DNA from: a virus
IMG/VR virus record: IMGVR_UViG_3300011113_000133
Span: 1-21,365 of that record
Strand: one strand, 5' to 3'
Length of the DNA: 21,365 nt
Under the pieces are notes generated by a model. The model had not been told where the DNA came from. It worked only from the letters and a program-made list of their open reading frames with translations, and searched no databases. How positions within the stretch are numbered: the first letter of the stretch is position 1; each line of letters starts with the position of its first letter. Made by a program: the position numbers and the translations under genes. Shown here one piece after another: positions 12,284 through 20,057 of this stretch.

Positions 12284-14211
12284 TGTCAAACATTCGTATT
12301 GATATTGCTTCCGAGTTTAAGGACAAAGGTTTCAAGGCTGCCGAAAAACGCACGACAAGTCTAAACAGGAAGTTTGATAAATTAGCTCGCACAGCCAAAA
12401 GCACTTTTATTGCTATTGCTGGTATTCAAGCGTTAAAGCGATCAGTTGTAGCCTTTGCCGAAGAAGATCGTGCTGCCAATAAATTAGAGGCAAGCCTTCG
12501 CAATTTAGGCTTGGCATACAACACGCAAGCTATTGAGGATTATTTAGAGCAAAGCGAAAAAGCAACAGCAATAAACAAAGATGAGTTATCACCTGCTATT
12601 GCTCAATTACTAAGCACAACTTTAGATGCTGAAAAATCTATGAAATTGCTTGGCCTTGCCATGGATATTTCAGCTGGCACAGGCAAGGATTTAGGATCAG
12701 TTACAACAGCTTTAAGCCGTGCCTTTAATGGCAACTATGCTTCATTAGGTAAATTACAAACAGCCTACACAAACGCTGAGCTTGAAGCGATGGGATTTGA
12801 AGAAAGCGTAACCGCGCTCAATAATCAATTTGCTGGTGCTGCAAAAAACAATGCAGATACTTATGCTGGCAAAATAGACAAGATGAAGATTGCTTTTGGT
12901 GATCTTGCGGAAGAAGTGGGCGCTGGCATTGTTGCGTTTTTAGAATCGCTAGGTGAGGGCGATTACGATAAAGGTTTGCAGAAACTTGTTGATTTTGGCA
13001 CAGCGATTGGAAATGTATTTAGACGTGCTGGATTGACTATTGAATACACAAAAGCTTTATTAGCCACAGGCTTTCGCATTGATGCAGGTGAGCAATTTAA
13101 GTTAGATGAATTACGCGCTCAACTTGCTAATCCACAAATGGGCGAGTTTGGTGTCCAACGTGGTCTTGTCAGGGATTACATTAAACAATTAGAACTGCAA
13201 AAGAAGATTGTTAGGGAGCGCGAGAAGGCCGCTAAGTTAATTGAGAAAGATAAGAAAAACCAATTAGCCTTAAATAAGGCTAAGGCAGTATTTGATATTG
13301 AGAAAATACAAATTGAGGCTGCCCTGCAAGGTCAGATTACTGAAGAAGAACGTGTGCGCCTGCAATTGATGAAGGCTATTGCTAATGAGAATGTAGATAA
13401 GGTCAAGGAATTAACAGACAAGTTAAAAGAGTTGCAGGATCGCACAGCAGCACTTGCCAAATCATTAACAGAGTTTCCTGAAGCCAATGACCCATTTGTT
13501 ATGTGGACAAAGACATTGACCACAGTAACGGATCAATTAAAGGCCATAGCGACTAAGAAGATAGTTGTTGACTTTTTGGCTAACTTTACGCCTGCTAGCA
13601 CGGCAGCAATTACTAGCCCGAGTGCATCATCAGCGGCAATAGCAGCAATAACAAGTCCAGCAGCAACAGCAGCATCATCAGCCCAAGCGGCAGAAGTAGC
13701 AGTAGCGGTAGGCGATGCAGCAGTTGCAGCAGCACAGGCAGCAACGGCGGTTGCCGAGGCAGCAACAGCAACAGCACAGGCAGCAGAGGCAGTTGCCACA
13801 GCAACTACACCTGAAGAAAAAGCGGCAGCAAGCGCAGCAGTTATTGCAGCTGAAGCGGCAACTCAAGCGGCAGTTATCTTGACAGAATCGGCAGCAGCAG
13901 TTGAAGCAATAGCAGCATCGGCAGCAGTTACGGAAGCTGAAACGTTATTAGCAGTAAGTGAAAGCGTAGCTAATATCCTAGATGCAGAAGCAGCAGCAAT
14001 AGATGCTTCTTTAGCTTTAATAGATGCCACATCACTTTTTGATTATTCAGGTTTAGCAGCAATGGCAGCAGGTGTGCCAACAACAGAGATTTATGTAACT
14101 GTTGAAGGCAGCGTTACAAGTGCTGAGGATTTGGCTGAGGTCATAACAGACATTCAATACAACTATCAGAGAACAGGCAAGGGCTTACTGCTGAGCAGTA
14201 GGGCAATTTAA
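12283..14211 (+). CDS. tape measure protein
   Basis: A 642-residue protein that sets tail length. The N-terminal 220 residues show a tape-measure pattern: IASEFKDKGFKAAEKRTTSLN, then DELSPAIAQLLSTTLDAEKS and GNYASLGKLQTAYTNAELEA. Residues about 310-400 are charged coiled coil (KLIEKDKKNQLALNKAKAVF). Residues about 437-585 are almost pure Ala/Thr/Val/Glu, encoded by GCA-rich triplets. The C-terminal part (TEIYVTVEGSVTSAEDLA) resembles the end of other tape measures. At the usual 1.5 A per residue, the tail would be roughly 95 nm; that is an estimate from a general rule. Position and length leave little doubt. Confidence 0.92.
   Translation: MSNIRIDIASEFKDKGFKAAEKRTTSLNRKFDKLARTAKSTFIAIAGIQALKRSVVAFAEEDRAANKLEASLRNLGLAYNTQAIEDYLEQSEKATAINKDELSPAIAQLLSTTLDAEKSMKLLGLAMDISAGTGKDLGSVTTALSRAFNGNYASLGKLQTAYTNAELEAMGFEESVTALNNQFAGAAKNNADTYAGKIDKMKIAFGDLAEEVGAGIVAFLESLGEGDYDKGLQKLVDFGTAIGNVFRRAGLTIEYTKALLATGFRIDAGEQFKLDELRAQLANPQMGEFGVQRGLVRDYIKQLELQKKIVREREKAAKLIEKDKKNQLALNKAKAVFDIEKIQIEAALQGQITEEERVRLQLMKAIANENVDKVKELTDKLKELQDRTAALAKSLTEFPEANDPFVMWTKTLTTVTDQLKAIATKKIVVDFLANFTPASTAAITSPSASSAAIAAITSPAATAASSAQAAEVAVAVGDAAVAAAQAATAVAEAATATAQAAEAVATATTPEEKAAASAAVIAAEAATQAAVILTESAAAVEAIAASAAVTEAETLLAVSESVANILDAEAAAIDASLALIDATSLFDYSGLAAMAAGVPTTEIYVTVEGSVTSAEDLAEVITDIQYNYQRTGKGLLLSSRAI
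13597..14030 (+). repeat. imperfect (GCA)n-rich, alanine-coding low-complexity tract
   Basis: Inside the tape measure, runs of GCA/GCG/ACA triplets encode segments such as AAAQAATAVAEAATATAQAA. The units are irregular in sequence and length and stay in frame. A long Ala-rich helix, or a tract that grows and shrinks by slippage and so alters tail length, are both possible. The reverse strand carries long spurious open frames because of this bias. Confidence 0.75.
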
Positions 14212-15455
14212 TGCCAGCACCTACGCTGCGTGTCTTTGTTGACTTTGATAGTGATACCGCTTTTGAGATAAACCCCTTAATCTTAGGTAGCGCAACTGAA
14301 GGCATACTAGGCACTAATACCCTTGGCTCAGGCACGTTGCCACTTGAAATTACTGACCTTGTTTCTAAGGTGTCTATTAGGCGTGGGCGCAATCGCATCA
14401 CATCACAGTTTGAAGCTGGCACAGCCAATGTAACTTTGTATGATCAGAATGGCGATTGGAATCCGACCAACACAGCCGGGTTGTATTATCCAAACCTTGT
14501 GCCTTTAAGACAGATTATTATCTATGCCACTTACGCCACAAACAACTATTTTCTATTCTCAGGCTTCATTACAAACTATGACACAGGCTTTAGGCAAGGC
14601 AACGATGACTTAAGCACAGTTACCCTGCGCTGCGTAGATGGCTTTAAGTTGCTTGCAGGCTCAGGAATCACAACTGTTACAGGCTCAGGGGTTCAACTAT
14701 CAGGGGCTAGGGTAAATGCGATTCTAGATGAGATTGATTGGCCTTTAAGCTTGCGTAATATTGATGCAGGCGATTCAACCCTGCAAGCTGACCCAGGCAC
14801 AGATAGAGATGCCCTTCAGGCGCTCTTTAACGTGGAACAGAGCGAGTTTGGCGGCATCTTCCTAGATGGTAATGGCAAGTTGAACTTTGTTAGCCGTAAT
14901 GCTCTTATAGCCACGCCTGCCTTCCCGGTATATGAGTTTAGCGATCAAGGCACAGACATCTCATACACAAATGCCGTAGTTGCCCTAGATGATACAACTT
15001 TGATAAATGACGTAACTATTACGCGCCTTGGTGGCACAGCCCAGAATGCCTTTGACCAAGATTCAATTGATAAGTTCTTCCTACACTCAGGCACACGCTC
15101 AGGCATACTAGTCCAAACCGATGCTGAAGCCCTAGACCAAGCCGAGGGCATACTTGCCACACGCAAAGACCCTGAGATACGCATAGATAGCATTCAGCTC
15201 AATCTTTATGATGATGCCAACCCTAACAAGCCATTGGCAGGGGTAGACATAGAATTGCTTGATGGAGTAACAGTTACAAAGACCACCCCAGGATCAACTG
15301 ACGTGGTGCAATCAAGCTTGGTAAATGCTATCCATCACGACATTACCAAGTCATCCTGGATGACTACCCTATACACAACCGAACCACTATTAGCAGGCTT
15401 TGTCCTAGATTCCGATGTATCGGGTATACTAGGTGAAGACGTGCTGAGCTACTAA
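14211..15455 (+). CDS. minor tail protein (tail tip / distal tail type)
   Basis: A 414-residue beta-rich protein directly after the tape measure, where distal-tail and tail-associated proteins sit. Features: LRVFVDFDSDTAFEINP at the start, VSIRRGRNRITSQFEAGTAN and VTLYDQNGDWNPTNT (a common actinophage minor tail pattern), then FLFSGFITNYD and VTLRCVDGFKLLAG. There is no obvious catalytic or carbohydrate-binding motif. A gpL- or Tal-like hub role is inferred. It starts with TAATG overlap with the tape measure. SD AAGGAG for the next gene overlaps its stop. Confidence 0.8.
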   Translation: MPAPTLRVFVDFDSDTAFEINPLILGSATEGILGTNTLGSGTLPLEITDLVSKVSIRRGRNRITSQFEAGTANVTLYDQNGDWNPTNTAGLYYPNLVPLRQIIIYATYATNNYFLFSGFITNYDTGFRQGNDDLSTVTLRCVDGFKLLAGSGITTVTGSGVQLSGARVNAILDEIDWPLSLRNIDAGDSTLQADPGTDRDALQALFNVEQSEFGGIFLDGNGKLNFVSRNALIATPAFPVYEFSDQGTDISYTNAVVALDDTTLINDVTITRLGGTAQNAFDQDSIDKFFLHSGTRSGILVQTDAEALDQAEGILATRKDPEIRIDSIQLNLYDDANPNKPLAGVDIELLDGVTVTKTTPGSTDVVQSSLVNAIHHDITKSSWMTTLYTTEPLLAGFVLDSDVSGILGEDVLSY

Positions 15456-15464
15456 GGAGAACAA

Positions 15465-16427
15465 ATGGCAGGCGCAGGATATAAGCTCTTTAACACAGGC
15501 GATGTGTTAACGGCAGCTCAGGTTAATACGTATTTACAAGAGCAAACAGTTATGGTGTTTGCTAGCTCTACTGCTCGCACAACTGCATTATCTGGCGTGT
15601 TAGCTGAAGGAATGATGTCTTATCTGCAAGACACGAATGCTGTTGAAGTTTACAATGGATCAGCTTGGGTAGGTGTTAGCGGTGCAGGTGATTTGACTGA
15701 AATTGTTGCAGGCACAGGCATAACAGTTACATCTGGAACTGGCCCAATACCAACAGTTGCTTTAACTACGCCCGTTGCAGCTACGAATGGTGGAACAGCA
15801 CAAAGCACTTACACTACAGGCGATTTGTTGTATGCTTCAGCTTCTAATACTTTAGCAAAAAGAGCGATTGGTTCAACAGGTCATGTATTAACTGTTGCAG
15901 GTGGAATCCCAACATGGGCAGCACCTGCCGCAAGCAGTAGCGGACTAACTTTAGTTTCTGCAACTACTTTTTCCTCAGTAACTTCACATTCAGTCAATAG
16001 TTGCTTTAGTTCTACTTATCGCTATTACAAAATTATTTGCGATTTTACAGAAAATTTAACTGGTAATACTACATTAAACTTTAGATTAAGAGCTTCAAGC
16101 ACAGATACTACGACAAATTATACGGATGTTATGGGAACAATGTATAACACGAACTTTGACGTTTTAACTGGCGGCTCTGGTGAAGTATATTTAGGCGACC
16201 TTGCCGGCGGTATGACTTTGGGTGCTTTAGAAATGACTTTATTCAATCCTAATGGAGCTGCGCCAACAGGTTATCATCACGTTTATACAGGTTTTAAAAA
16301 TACTTCTCTAGAAAGTCATATGGGCTCTGGTGTTCAAACCGCAAGCACCGCATTTGATGGCTTTACTATTTACATTGGCACTACAAATATGTCTGGCACA
16401 ATCAAAGTCTATGGCTACGCAAATTAG
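15465..16427 (+). CDS. tail fibre / receptor-binding protein candidate
   Basis: A 320-residue protein at the end of the tail genes. Residues 1-75 contain YKLFNTGDVLTAAQVN and QTVMVFASSTARTTAL, a conserved N-terminal module of many actinophage tail proteins, with NAVEVYNGSAWVGVS after it. The middle has short Gly/Thr repeats typical of fibre stalks (TEIVAGTGITVTSGTGP, NGGTAQSTYTTGDLL). The C-terminal half from about residue 165 is a beta-rich domain with RYYKIICDF and many Thr/Asn residues, a likely receptor-binding head. It has a strong ribosome site (AAGGAG). The host range of this phage may be set here. Confidence 0.72.
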   Translation: MAGAGYKLFNTGDVLTAAQVNTYLQEQTVMVFASSTARTTALSGVLAEGMMSYLQDTNAVEVYNGSAWVGVSGAGDLTEIVAGTGITVTSGTGPIPTVALTTPVAATNGGTAQSTYTTGDLLYASASNTLAKRAIGSTGHVLTVAGGIPTWAAPAASSSGLTLVSATTFSSVTSHSVNSCFSSTYRYYKIICDFTENLTGNTTLNFRLRASSTDTTTNYTDVMGTMYNTNFDVLTGGSGEVYLGDLAGGMTLGALEMTLFNPNGAAPTGYHHVYTGFKNTSLESHMGSGVQTASTAFDGFTIYIGTTNMSGTIKVYGYAN

Positions 16428-16435
16428 GAGTTAAG

Positions 16436-16642
16436 ATGAAACCGCAAATTAGTATTGTTGATGCAATTACAGGTGAGCAGATTGTTAGAGAAATGAATGA
16501 TGATGAGTTTGCTCAACACGAAATTGATCAAGCAACTGCCGCAGAACGCGAAGCATTAAAACAGACAAAAAAAGCTGAAAAACTTGCTGTCTTGGAACGT
16601 TTAGGAATAAGCGAAGAAGAAGCAAAACTAATTGTATTCTAA
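16436..16642 (+). CDS. small tail-associated protein, copy A'
   Basis: A 68-residue protein homologous to the gene at 21-266; only the C-terminal part (VLERLGISEEEAKLIV) is clearly conserved. The rest is a charged helix. GGAG lies 8 bases upstream of the ATG. It follows the tail fibre by 8 bases and overlaps the endolysin start by one base (TAATG). It marks the left border of the second module. Function unknown; tail-tip assembly is possible. Confidence 0.7.
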   Translation: MKPQISIVDAITGEQIVREMNDDEFAQHEIDQATAAEREALKQTKKAEKLAVLERLGISEEEAKLIVF

Positions 16643-17217
16643 TGCCTAAACTGTGCAAAGCTGGTCAGCAATTACGCGAGCAGATAGATGATGCGTTCCC
16701 CGATAGAAGTCGAACTTCACCAGAGGGGTGGCTCGGTGATCAACGTCATGCAGCGCGTAAGTCCGATCACAATCCAACTGCTGAAGGCATTGTTCGTGCC
16801 ATTGACATTAACGCTAACTTGCAATCCAACCCAGCCGAAGCATTTGATTTGGCGGATCAGTTACGGCTACTTGCCAGAACTGATAAGAGAATCAGTTACA
16901 TTATCTTCAACGGCAAAATTGCCAGTTGGAAAAAAAACTATAAGTGGAGAAAATACACAGGCATAAATCCACATAAAACACACATTCATATAAGCTTTAC
17001 TGCTAAGGGCGATACAGATGGCAGTATGTTTCAAATCCCTATATTGACAGGAGAGCCCTTAAATGGAGCAAGCAAAAGCAGTAGCAGCAAGTTGGGCGAG
17101 AAGCTTCTTGGCCGCCGGAATCGCAACTTACTTGGCAGTAGGTTGGGATGCACCTGCAATTGTAAATGCAGCGTTGGTGGCGAGCCTTCCAGTAATTCTT
17201 CGTTGGTTAAACCCTAA
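16642..17217 (+). CDS. endolysin, M15-type peptidase, copy A', with 3' extension
   Basis: M15-type peptidoglycan peptidase, 191 residues. Catalytic motifs: SDHNPTAEG with VRAIDIN, and HKTHIHISF near residue 115. Residues 1-140 align with the copy at 287-706. That copy ends after its QIP/DIP and 'LLGGKL' region, but this one lacks the stop and runs on for about 50 residues of Ser/Gly/Cys-rich sequence (CTCNCKC) read from bases that also encode the holin in another frame. The extension therefore looks like overprinting after stop-codon loss. ATG 16642 gives TAATG coupling to the previous gene. Confidence 0.82.
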   Translation: MPKLCKAGQQLREQIDDAFPDRSRTSPEGWLGDQRHAARKSDHNPTAEGIVRAIDINANLQSNPAEAFDLADQLRLLARTDKRISYIIFNGKIASWKKNYKWRKYTGINPHKTHIHISFTAKGDTDGSMFQIPILTGEPLNGASKSSSSKLGEKLLGRRNRNLLGSRLGCTCNCKCSVGGEPSSNSSLVKP

Positions 17218-17242
17218 CGATACGGCGTTTGGTCGGCGTTGA
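17063..17242 (+). CDS. putative holin, copy A'
   Basis: A 59-residue protein with two hydrophobic segments, about residues 12-26 (FLAAGIATYLAVGW) and 31-47 (IVNAALVASLPVILRW), separated by a short DAP turn and ending in a basic RR tail. Topology matches a small holin. It lies inside the 3' end of the endolysin frame but in a different phase: 155 bases are shared. Ribosome site AGGAGAG lies about 7 bases before its ATG. Its stop overlaps the next gene's TTG (TTGA). In module A the equivalent holin starts in the endolysin stop, so this arrangement supports the gene despite the long overlap. Confidence 0.7.
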   Translation: MEQAKAVAASWARSFLAAGIATYLAVGWDAPAIVNAALVASLPVILRWLNPNDTAFGRR

Positions 17243-17451
17243 GCCCGGCTGAATGGGCAGGCTTTGTAGCTGCCATCCTTTCCTGCTGTGCGCTTATTGT
17301 CGGTGGGCTTAGATACATTATCCGACATGAAGTGCCTTCAATACTTGAAGCATCAAATATCGTGTCGCGCATAGATAAACTTGAATCAATGGTTCTAGAA
17401 TTGCTTACTCATGAGCGCAAGAAGAATCTCAAAAAGCGAACAAGCCGCTAA
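17239..17451 (+). CDS. second lysis-cassette membrane protein, copy A'
   Basis: A 70-residue protein with one transmembrane helix (AEWAGFVAAILSCCALIVGG, residues 4-23), the GGLRYIIR motif, then a coiled-coil-like segment (SRIDKLESMVLELLTHERKK) and a basic end. Aligns with 840-1037 by the AEWAGF start and GGLRY. It starts with TTG within the holin stop, just as the other copy starts with GTG within its holin stop. Candidate second holin or regulator of lysis timing. Confidence 0.65.
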   Translation: MSPAEWAGFVAAILSCCALIVGGLRYIIRHEVPSILEASNIVSRIDKLESMVLELLTHERKKNLKKRTSR

Positions 17452-17680
17452 ACGCAAGCGCAAAGAAGCGGCTGCGCGCAAAACAACAACAGACATCCTG
17501 CGACCCATTGATATTTGGGCTGCATCAATTGTTGAATGTTTTGAAGCATTAGTTCGTGCTGGATATGGTGAAGATAGGGCGCGCTGGTATATTGAAGAAC
17601 AGTTGCGCTTGCCCGATTGGGTAATACAGAATCCTAATCATTCGCCATTTGAAGATGATGAAGATGAGGATGACGATTAA
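17411..17680 (+). CDS. small basic/acidic 'PDW' protein, copy A'
   Basis: An 89-residue protein matching 1048-1293: basic start (KRKRKEAAARK), central helix (IWAASIVECFEALVRAGYGE), PDWVI motif and an acidic end (DDEDEDDD). The acidic tail overlaps the phosphoesterase start by 17 bases, exactly as in the other module. It also overlaps the upstream membrane gene by 41 bases. Function unknown; the preserved coupling to the phosphoesterase suggests a linked role. Confidence 0.65.
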   Translation: MSARRISKSEQAAKRKRKEAAARKTTTDILRPIDIWAASIVECFEALVRAGYGEDRARWYIEEQLRLPDWVIQNPNHSPFEDDEDEDDD

Positions 17681-18410
17681 GCGAATTGTAGTTATCTCAG
17701 ATCTACAAGTTCCATTCCACGATAAGAAAGCTGTTAAAAATGTTGCCCAGTTCATCAGAAAATACAAGCCTGATGACGTTCTATGTGTGGGCGATGAAAT
17801 TGACTTCCAAACAATTAGCCGCTGGTCAACAGGTCGGGATGAGTGGTCGGGAAGCATTGGTAGAGATCGTGATGAAACTGTGCGAGTTCTCGCCGAGCTT
17901 CAGGTTAGACACCTCAGCCGAAGCAATCACGGGGCAAGACTTTACAACTCACTAAGCAAGCGCCTGCCTGGGCTTATTGGTCTGCCTGAATTGACCATTG
18001 AGAAGTTTTTGCATTTGGATGATTTAGGCATTACATACCACAGCAAGCCATATCAGTTCCACGATGGCTGGGTAATGGTTCACGGCGATGAGCAGAGCAT
18101 TAAGCCACAAGGGGGTTTAACAGCCCTAGAATCGGCTAAGAGGCATGGATTGTCGGTGGTCTGTGGTCATACCCATAGACAAGGCATTTCAAGCTTTACA
18201 ACGGCTTCTGGGGGCGTTTTAAGGGGTATACTGACAGGCTTTGAGGTTGGACATTTGATGGATGAGAGCCAAGCCTATTACACACGCGGAACATTTAACT
18301 GGCAAAAGGGTTTTGGAATCATCTACATAGACAGAAAGCGTGTTCAGCCAGTAGCCATACCGATTGAAAAGGATGGCAGCTTCTTAGTTGAAGGCAAGCG
18401 ATATGGTTGA
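17664..18410 (+). CDS. calcineurin-like metallophosphoesterase, copy A'
   Basis: A 248-residue phosphoesterase homologous to 1277-2038. Motifs: SDLQVPF, VGDEIDFQ, SRSNHGAR, VMVHGDEQ and CGHTHRQG. The first motif again has Gln where the family has His, and the third has Ser in place of Gly; here the Asp/Glu after SNH is also absent (SNHGA versus SNHTD). ATG 17664 is chosen over ATG 17649 because it gives MRM at the start and the same 17-base overlap as copy A. Substrate unknown. A tiny ORF overlaps its stop. Confidence 0.85.
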   Translation: MRMTIKRIVVISDLQVPFHDKKAVKNVAQFIRKYKPDDVLCVGDEIDFQTISRWSTGRDEWSGSIGRDRDETVRVLAELQVRHLSRSNHGARLYNSLSKRLPGLIGLPELTIEKFLHLDDLGITYHSKPYQFHDGWVMVHGDEQSIKPQGGLTALESAKRHGLSVVCGHTHRQGISSFTTASGGVLRGILTGFEVGHLMDESQAYYTRGTFNWQKGFGIIYIDRKRVQPVAIPIEKDGSFLVEGKRYG

Positions 18411-18486
18411 TGACATCTTTCCAATTCATAGAACTATTGATGATCACATGGATAACTTTGATGGCGTGTCGCTGATTGACAAATAG
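18403..18486 (+). CDS. very small acidic ORF (27 aa)
   Basis: A 27-residue acidic product beginning MVDDIFPIHRTIDDHM. It overlaps the phosphoesterase stop by eight bases and has AAGG about 9 bases upstream. There is no family match and no counterpart in module A, where a zinc-ribbon gene follows instead after a gap. It may be a real short peptide or chance. Confidence 0.35.
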   Translation: MVDDIFPIHRTIDDHMDNFDGVSLIDK

Positions 18487-18501
18487 CATATAGACCCTTC
18501 A

Positions 18502-18524
18502 AAATAGGATTTGAAATCCTATTT
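18502..18524 (+). promoter_or_regulatory. perfect inverted repeat upstream of the Lsr2-like gene
   Basis: AAATAGGATT (502-511) and AATCCTATTT (515-524 of the 18,000s) form a perfect 10-bp dyad with a 3-base centre; TTCAA/TTGAA flanks extend it with one unpaired base. It sits 16 bases before the ATG of a DNA-binding gene and is AT-rich, so it could be an operator for that protein or a hairpin. No U-tract follows. Confidence 0.6.
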
Positions 18525-18540
18525 GAAAGGGGTTTAGGGC

Positions 18541-18726
18541 ATGGCGATTAGATATGATCGTAAATCGGGTGCGTATACCGATGGCAAGCACTTTGTGCGA
18601 GCTTCATTCATACGCGATTACGCAAAAAAAAAACTAGGCATGAGCCAAGAACGCGGCAGAATTAGTCGCGAGGTTTTGGCTGCCTACTTTCTTGATGTGC
18701 ATGGGGTGAGCGATGATGTTGAATGA
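18541..18726 (+). CDS. Lsr2-C-terminal-domain-like DNA-binding protein
   Basis: A 61-residue protein resembling the DNA-binding half of Lsr2, the actinobacterial nucleoid protein that silences AT-rich foreign DNA by inserting an R-G-R loop into the minor groove. Here RGR is at 38-40, preceded by a helix IRDYAKKK (24-31) and followed by ISREVLAAYFLD, the same helix-RGR-helix order. The Lsr2 N-terminal oligomerisation domain is absent, so it might bind alone or interfere with host Lsr2. An A10 run at 18624-18633 lies in the coding sequence; the frame is open through it. AAAGGGG precedes the ATG. Module A has no equivalent. Family call is by pattern only. Confidence 0.5.
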   Translation: MAIRYDRKSGAYTDGKHFVRASFIRDYAKKKLGMSQERGRISREVLAAYFLDVHGVSDDVE

Positions 18727-18880
18727 TATTCGTTTAGTTGAGTTAGCTCTCTACTGCTTTTTATTTGTATTAGGTGCATACACAATCGGTGTATTCATTA
18801 AGGAAAAAGGATATAAGGAAGGCTGGGCAGATGGTTACAGACGGGGCAAAGCAGTTGCGAGCGAAAGATATATTGACTAA
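18716..18880 (+). CDS. small membrane protein, copy A'
   Basis: A 54-residue protein with one transmembrane helix (about residues 9-28, ELALYCFLFVLGAYTIGVFI) and a positively charged tail with GWADGYRRG. Homologous in layout to 2565-2777, where the helix is followed by GWDMHRR. It overlaps the end of the Lsr2-like gene by 11 bases and the start of the DUF6378-like gene by 50. No function known. Confidence 0.6.
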   Translation: MLNDIRLVELALYCFLFVLGAYTIGVFIKEKGYKEGWADGYRRGKAVASERYID

Positions 18881-19139
18881 TGCAAACGACACGATCATTA
18901 ACAGAGGGTCAACGCATGGTCATTACGACCACACAATGCTACGAACAGCAAAGCTATGGGAAGCATACTTTGAAAGACCCATTGAGCCGATGGACATTGC
19001 AATCTGTATGGCATTGGTCAAGCTCGCAAGAATTATGGAAACTAAATCAAATAACGATTCTTGGGTGGATGCCGTTGCCTACTTCGCAATCGCCGGAGAA
19101 CTCGCGGTCAAGGATTGGAATGATCTTAATGCTTTCTAG
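18831..19139 (+). CDS. DUF6378-like protein, copy A'
   Basis: A 102-residue helical protein aligned with 2764-3060: RGSTHGHYDH, LWEAYFERPIEPMD, ICMALVKLARI and WVDAVAYFAIAGEL. The pattern is that of the DUF6378 family of phage proteins, whose role is unknown. ATG 18831 has AAGGAAGG about 10 bases upstream and is preferred to a TTG at 18774. Its last codons overlap the following Cys-rich gene. Confidence 0.68.
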   Translation: MVTDGAKQLRAKDILTNANDTIINRGSTHGHYDHTMLRTAKLWEAYFERPIEPMDIAICMALVKLARIMETKSNNDSWVDAVAYFAIAGELAVKDWNDLNAF

Positions 19140-19368
19140 ATCACCTAAGGGAACTTGGTGTGATTACTGTAAAAACAGACATGGCACTAGCAGTTTACGT
19201 GGACAAACGCAAGCTGTATGGCAAGTTACTAGCAAACGATATGGCAAGTTAATTGTCAGGCATTACTGTCAATCTTGTGCTAATGAAGTTCAGGCATGGC
19301 CTGATGGCACAACCTGGACTTTGAAAGAACAAATTGACTATGCAAAAGGAGAAACCCTAGATGTTTAA
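19129..19368 (+). CDS. Cys-rich zinc-binding protein (79 aa)
   Basis: A 79-residue protein with C-DY-C near residue 11 and C-QS-C near residue 50, i.e. a two-pair zinc site separated by a beta-rich segment (AVWQVTSKRYGKLIVRHYC). The end is polar. The frame is longer upstream, but that part shadows the DUF6378-like gene; the start is taken at ATG 19129. Its stop overlaps the next gene by eight bases. There is nothing here in module A, so it is an insertion between two backbone genes. Function unknown. Confidence 0.6.
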   Translation: MLSRSPKGTWCDYCKNRHGTSSLRGQTQAVWQVTSKRYGKLIVRHYCQSCANEVQAWPDGTTWTLKEQIDYAKGETLDV

Positions 19369-20053
19369 TTTAGATAACTATGAAGATGTAGATACGAGGA
19401 TACACAAGTTTTATGAAACCTTTGAAGACGGCTCAATACTCACAGAACTCATCACGAATGACGAAGAAAAAGGCATTGTTGTATTTAAGGCAGTTGCTTA
19501 TCGCACCCACGTTGATACTGCTCCTTCCGCTGTGGGTTATGCGCGCGGCGCTCGCAAAGATAGGGGTGTGGATCGCGATTTTTGGTTTGAGAATTGCGAA
19601 ACTAGCGCAATTGGAAGATGCCTGGCTAATCTCGGACTTAGTGCTAAAGGAAAGCGAGCAAGCAGCCTTGAAATGGCTAAGGTTAATCAAGCTCAATCAG
19701 ACACTCCAATACGTGTTCGCACAGAAAGTCATAAACAATTTCTTCAAACAACAAATCCAAATGCTGAAATAGTATGGGATACAACTATTGAGCCACCTGA
19801 GGATGTAGACCCAGCATTTGACAATGCGCTTGATCTACTGAAAGAAAAGGTTGGAGCTCATCCGCTTCCCATGTGTAAGCACGGCGCACGTTTGCTAAAA
19901 GAAGGCACAGGTGCTAAGGGCGCATATAGAGGCTGGACTTGCAGCTTGCCAATGAAGCGTAAAGCTGAACAATGCAAAGCAATTTGGATGATGCTAAGCA
20001 AGGATGGCACATGGTCATTTAGGCCAGAAGATGAAGAATTGTTAGTGGGGTGA
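19361..20053 (+). CDS. putative ssDNA-annealing protein with C-terminal zinc motif, copy A'
   Basis: A 230-residue homologue of 3060-3695. The N-terminal part has FNLDNYEDVDTRI, ENCETSAIGRCLANLG and KGKRASSLEM. The C-terminal part has C-KHG-LLKEG, GWTCS and EQCKAIWMM, i.e. the same likely zinc-binding module. The linker differs in length. Resemblance to ERF/Rad52-type annealing proteins is by motif pattern; a firm family assignment would need a profile search. It is the main candidate for DNA metabolism in this module. AAAGGAG lies just upstream. Confidence 0.5.
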   Translation: MFNLDNYEDVDTRIHKFYETFEDGSILTELITNDEEKGIVVFKAVAYRTHVDTAPSAVGYARGARKDRGVDRDFWFENCETSAIGRCLANLGLSAKGKRASSLEMAKVNQAQSDTPIRVRTESHKQFLQTTNPNAEIVWDTTIEPPEDVDPAFDNALDLLKEKVGAHPLPMCKHGARLLKEGTGAKGAYRGWTCSLPMKRKAEQCKAIWMMLSKDGTWSFRPEDEELLVG

Positions 20054-20057
20054 ATAG

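Noticed and set aside
13533-13866. Several minus-strand frames and Leu/Cys/Ala-rich products opposite the tape measure
   Set aside because: They are by-products of GCA-rich triplets; the translations are low-complexity with no family pattern.
13597-14030. CRISPR-like or direct-repeat array
   Set aside because: Repeats are irregular triplets with no unique spacers and they are in frame within a protein.
18880-19128. N-terminal part of the long frame ending at 19368
   Set aside because: It is an out-of-frame reading of the DUF6378-like gene; only the part from ATG 19129 is kept.
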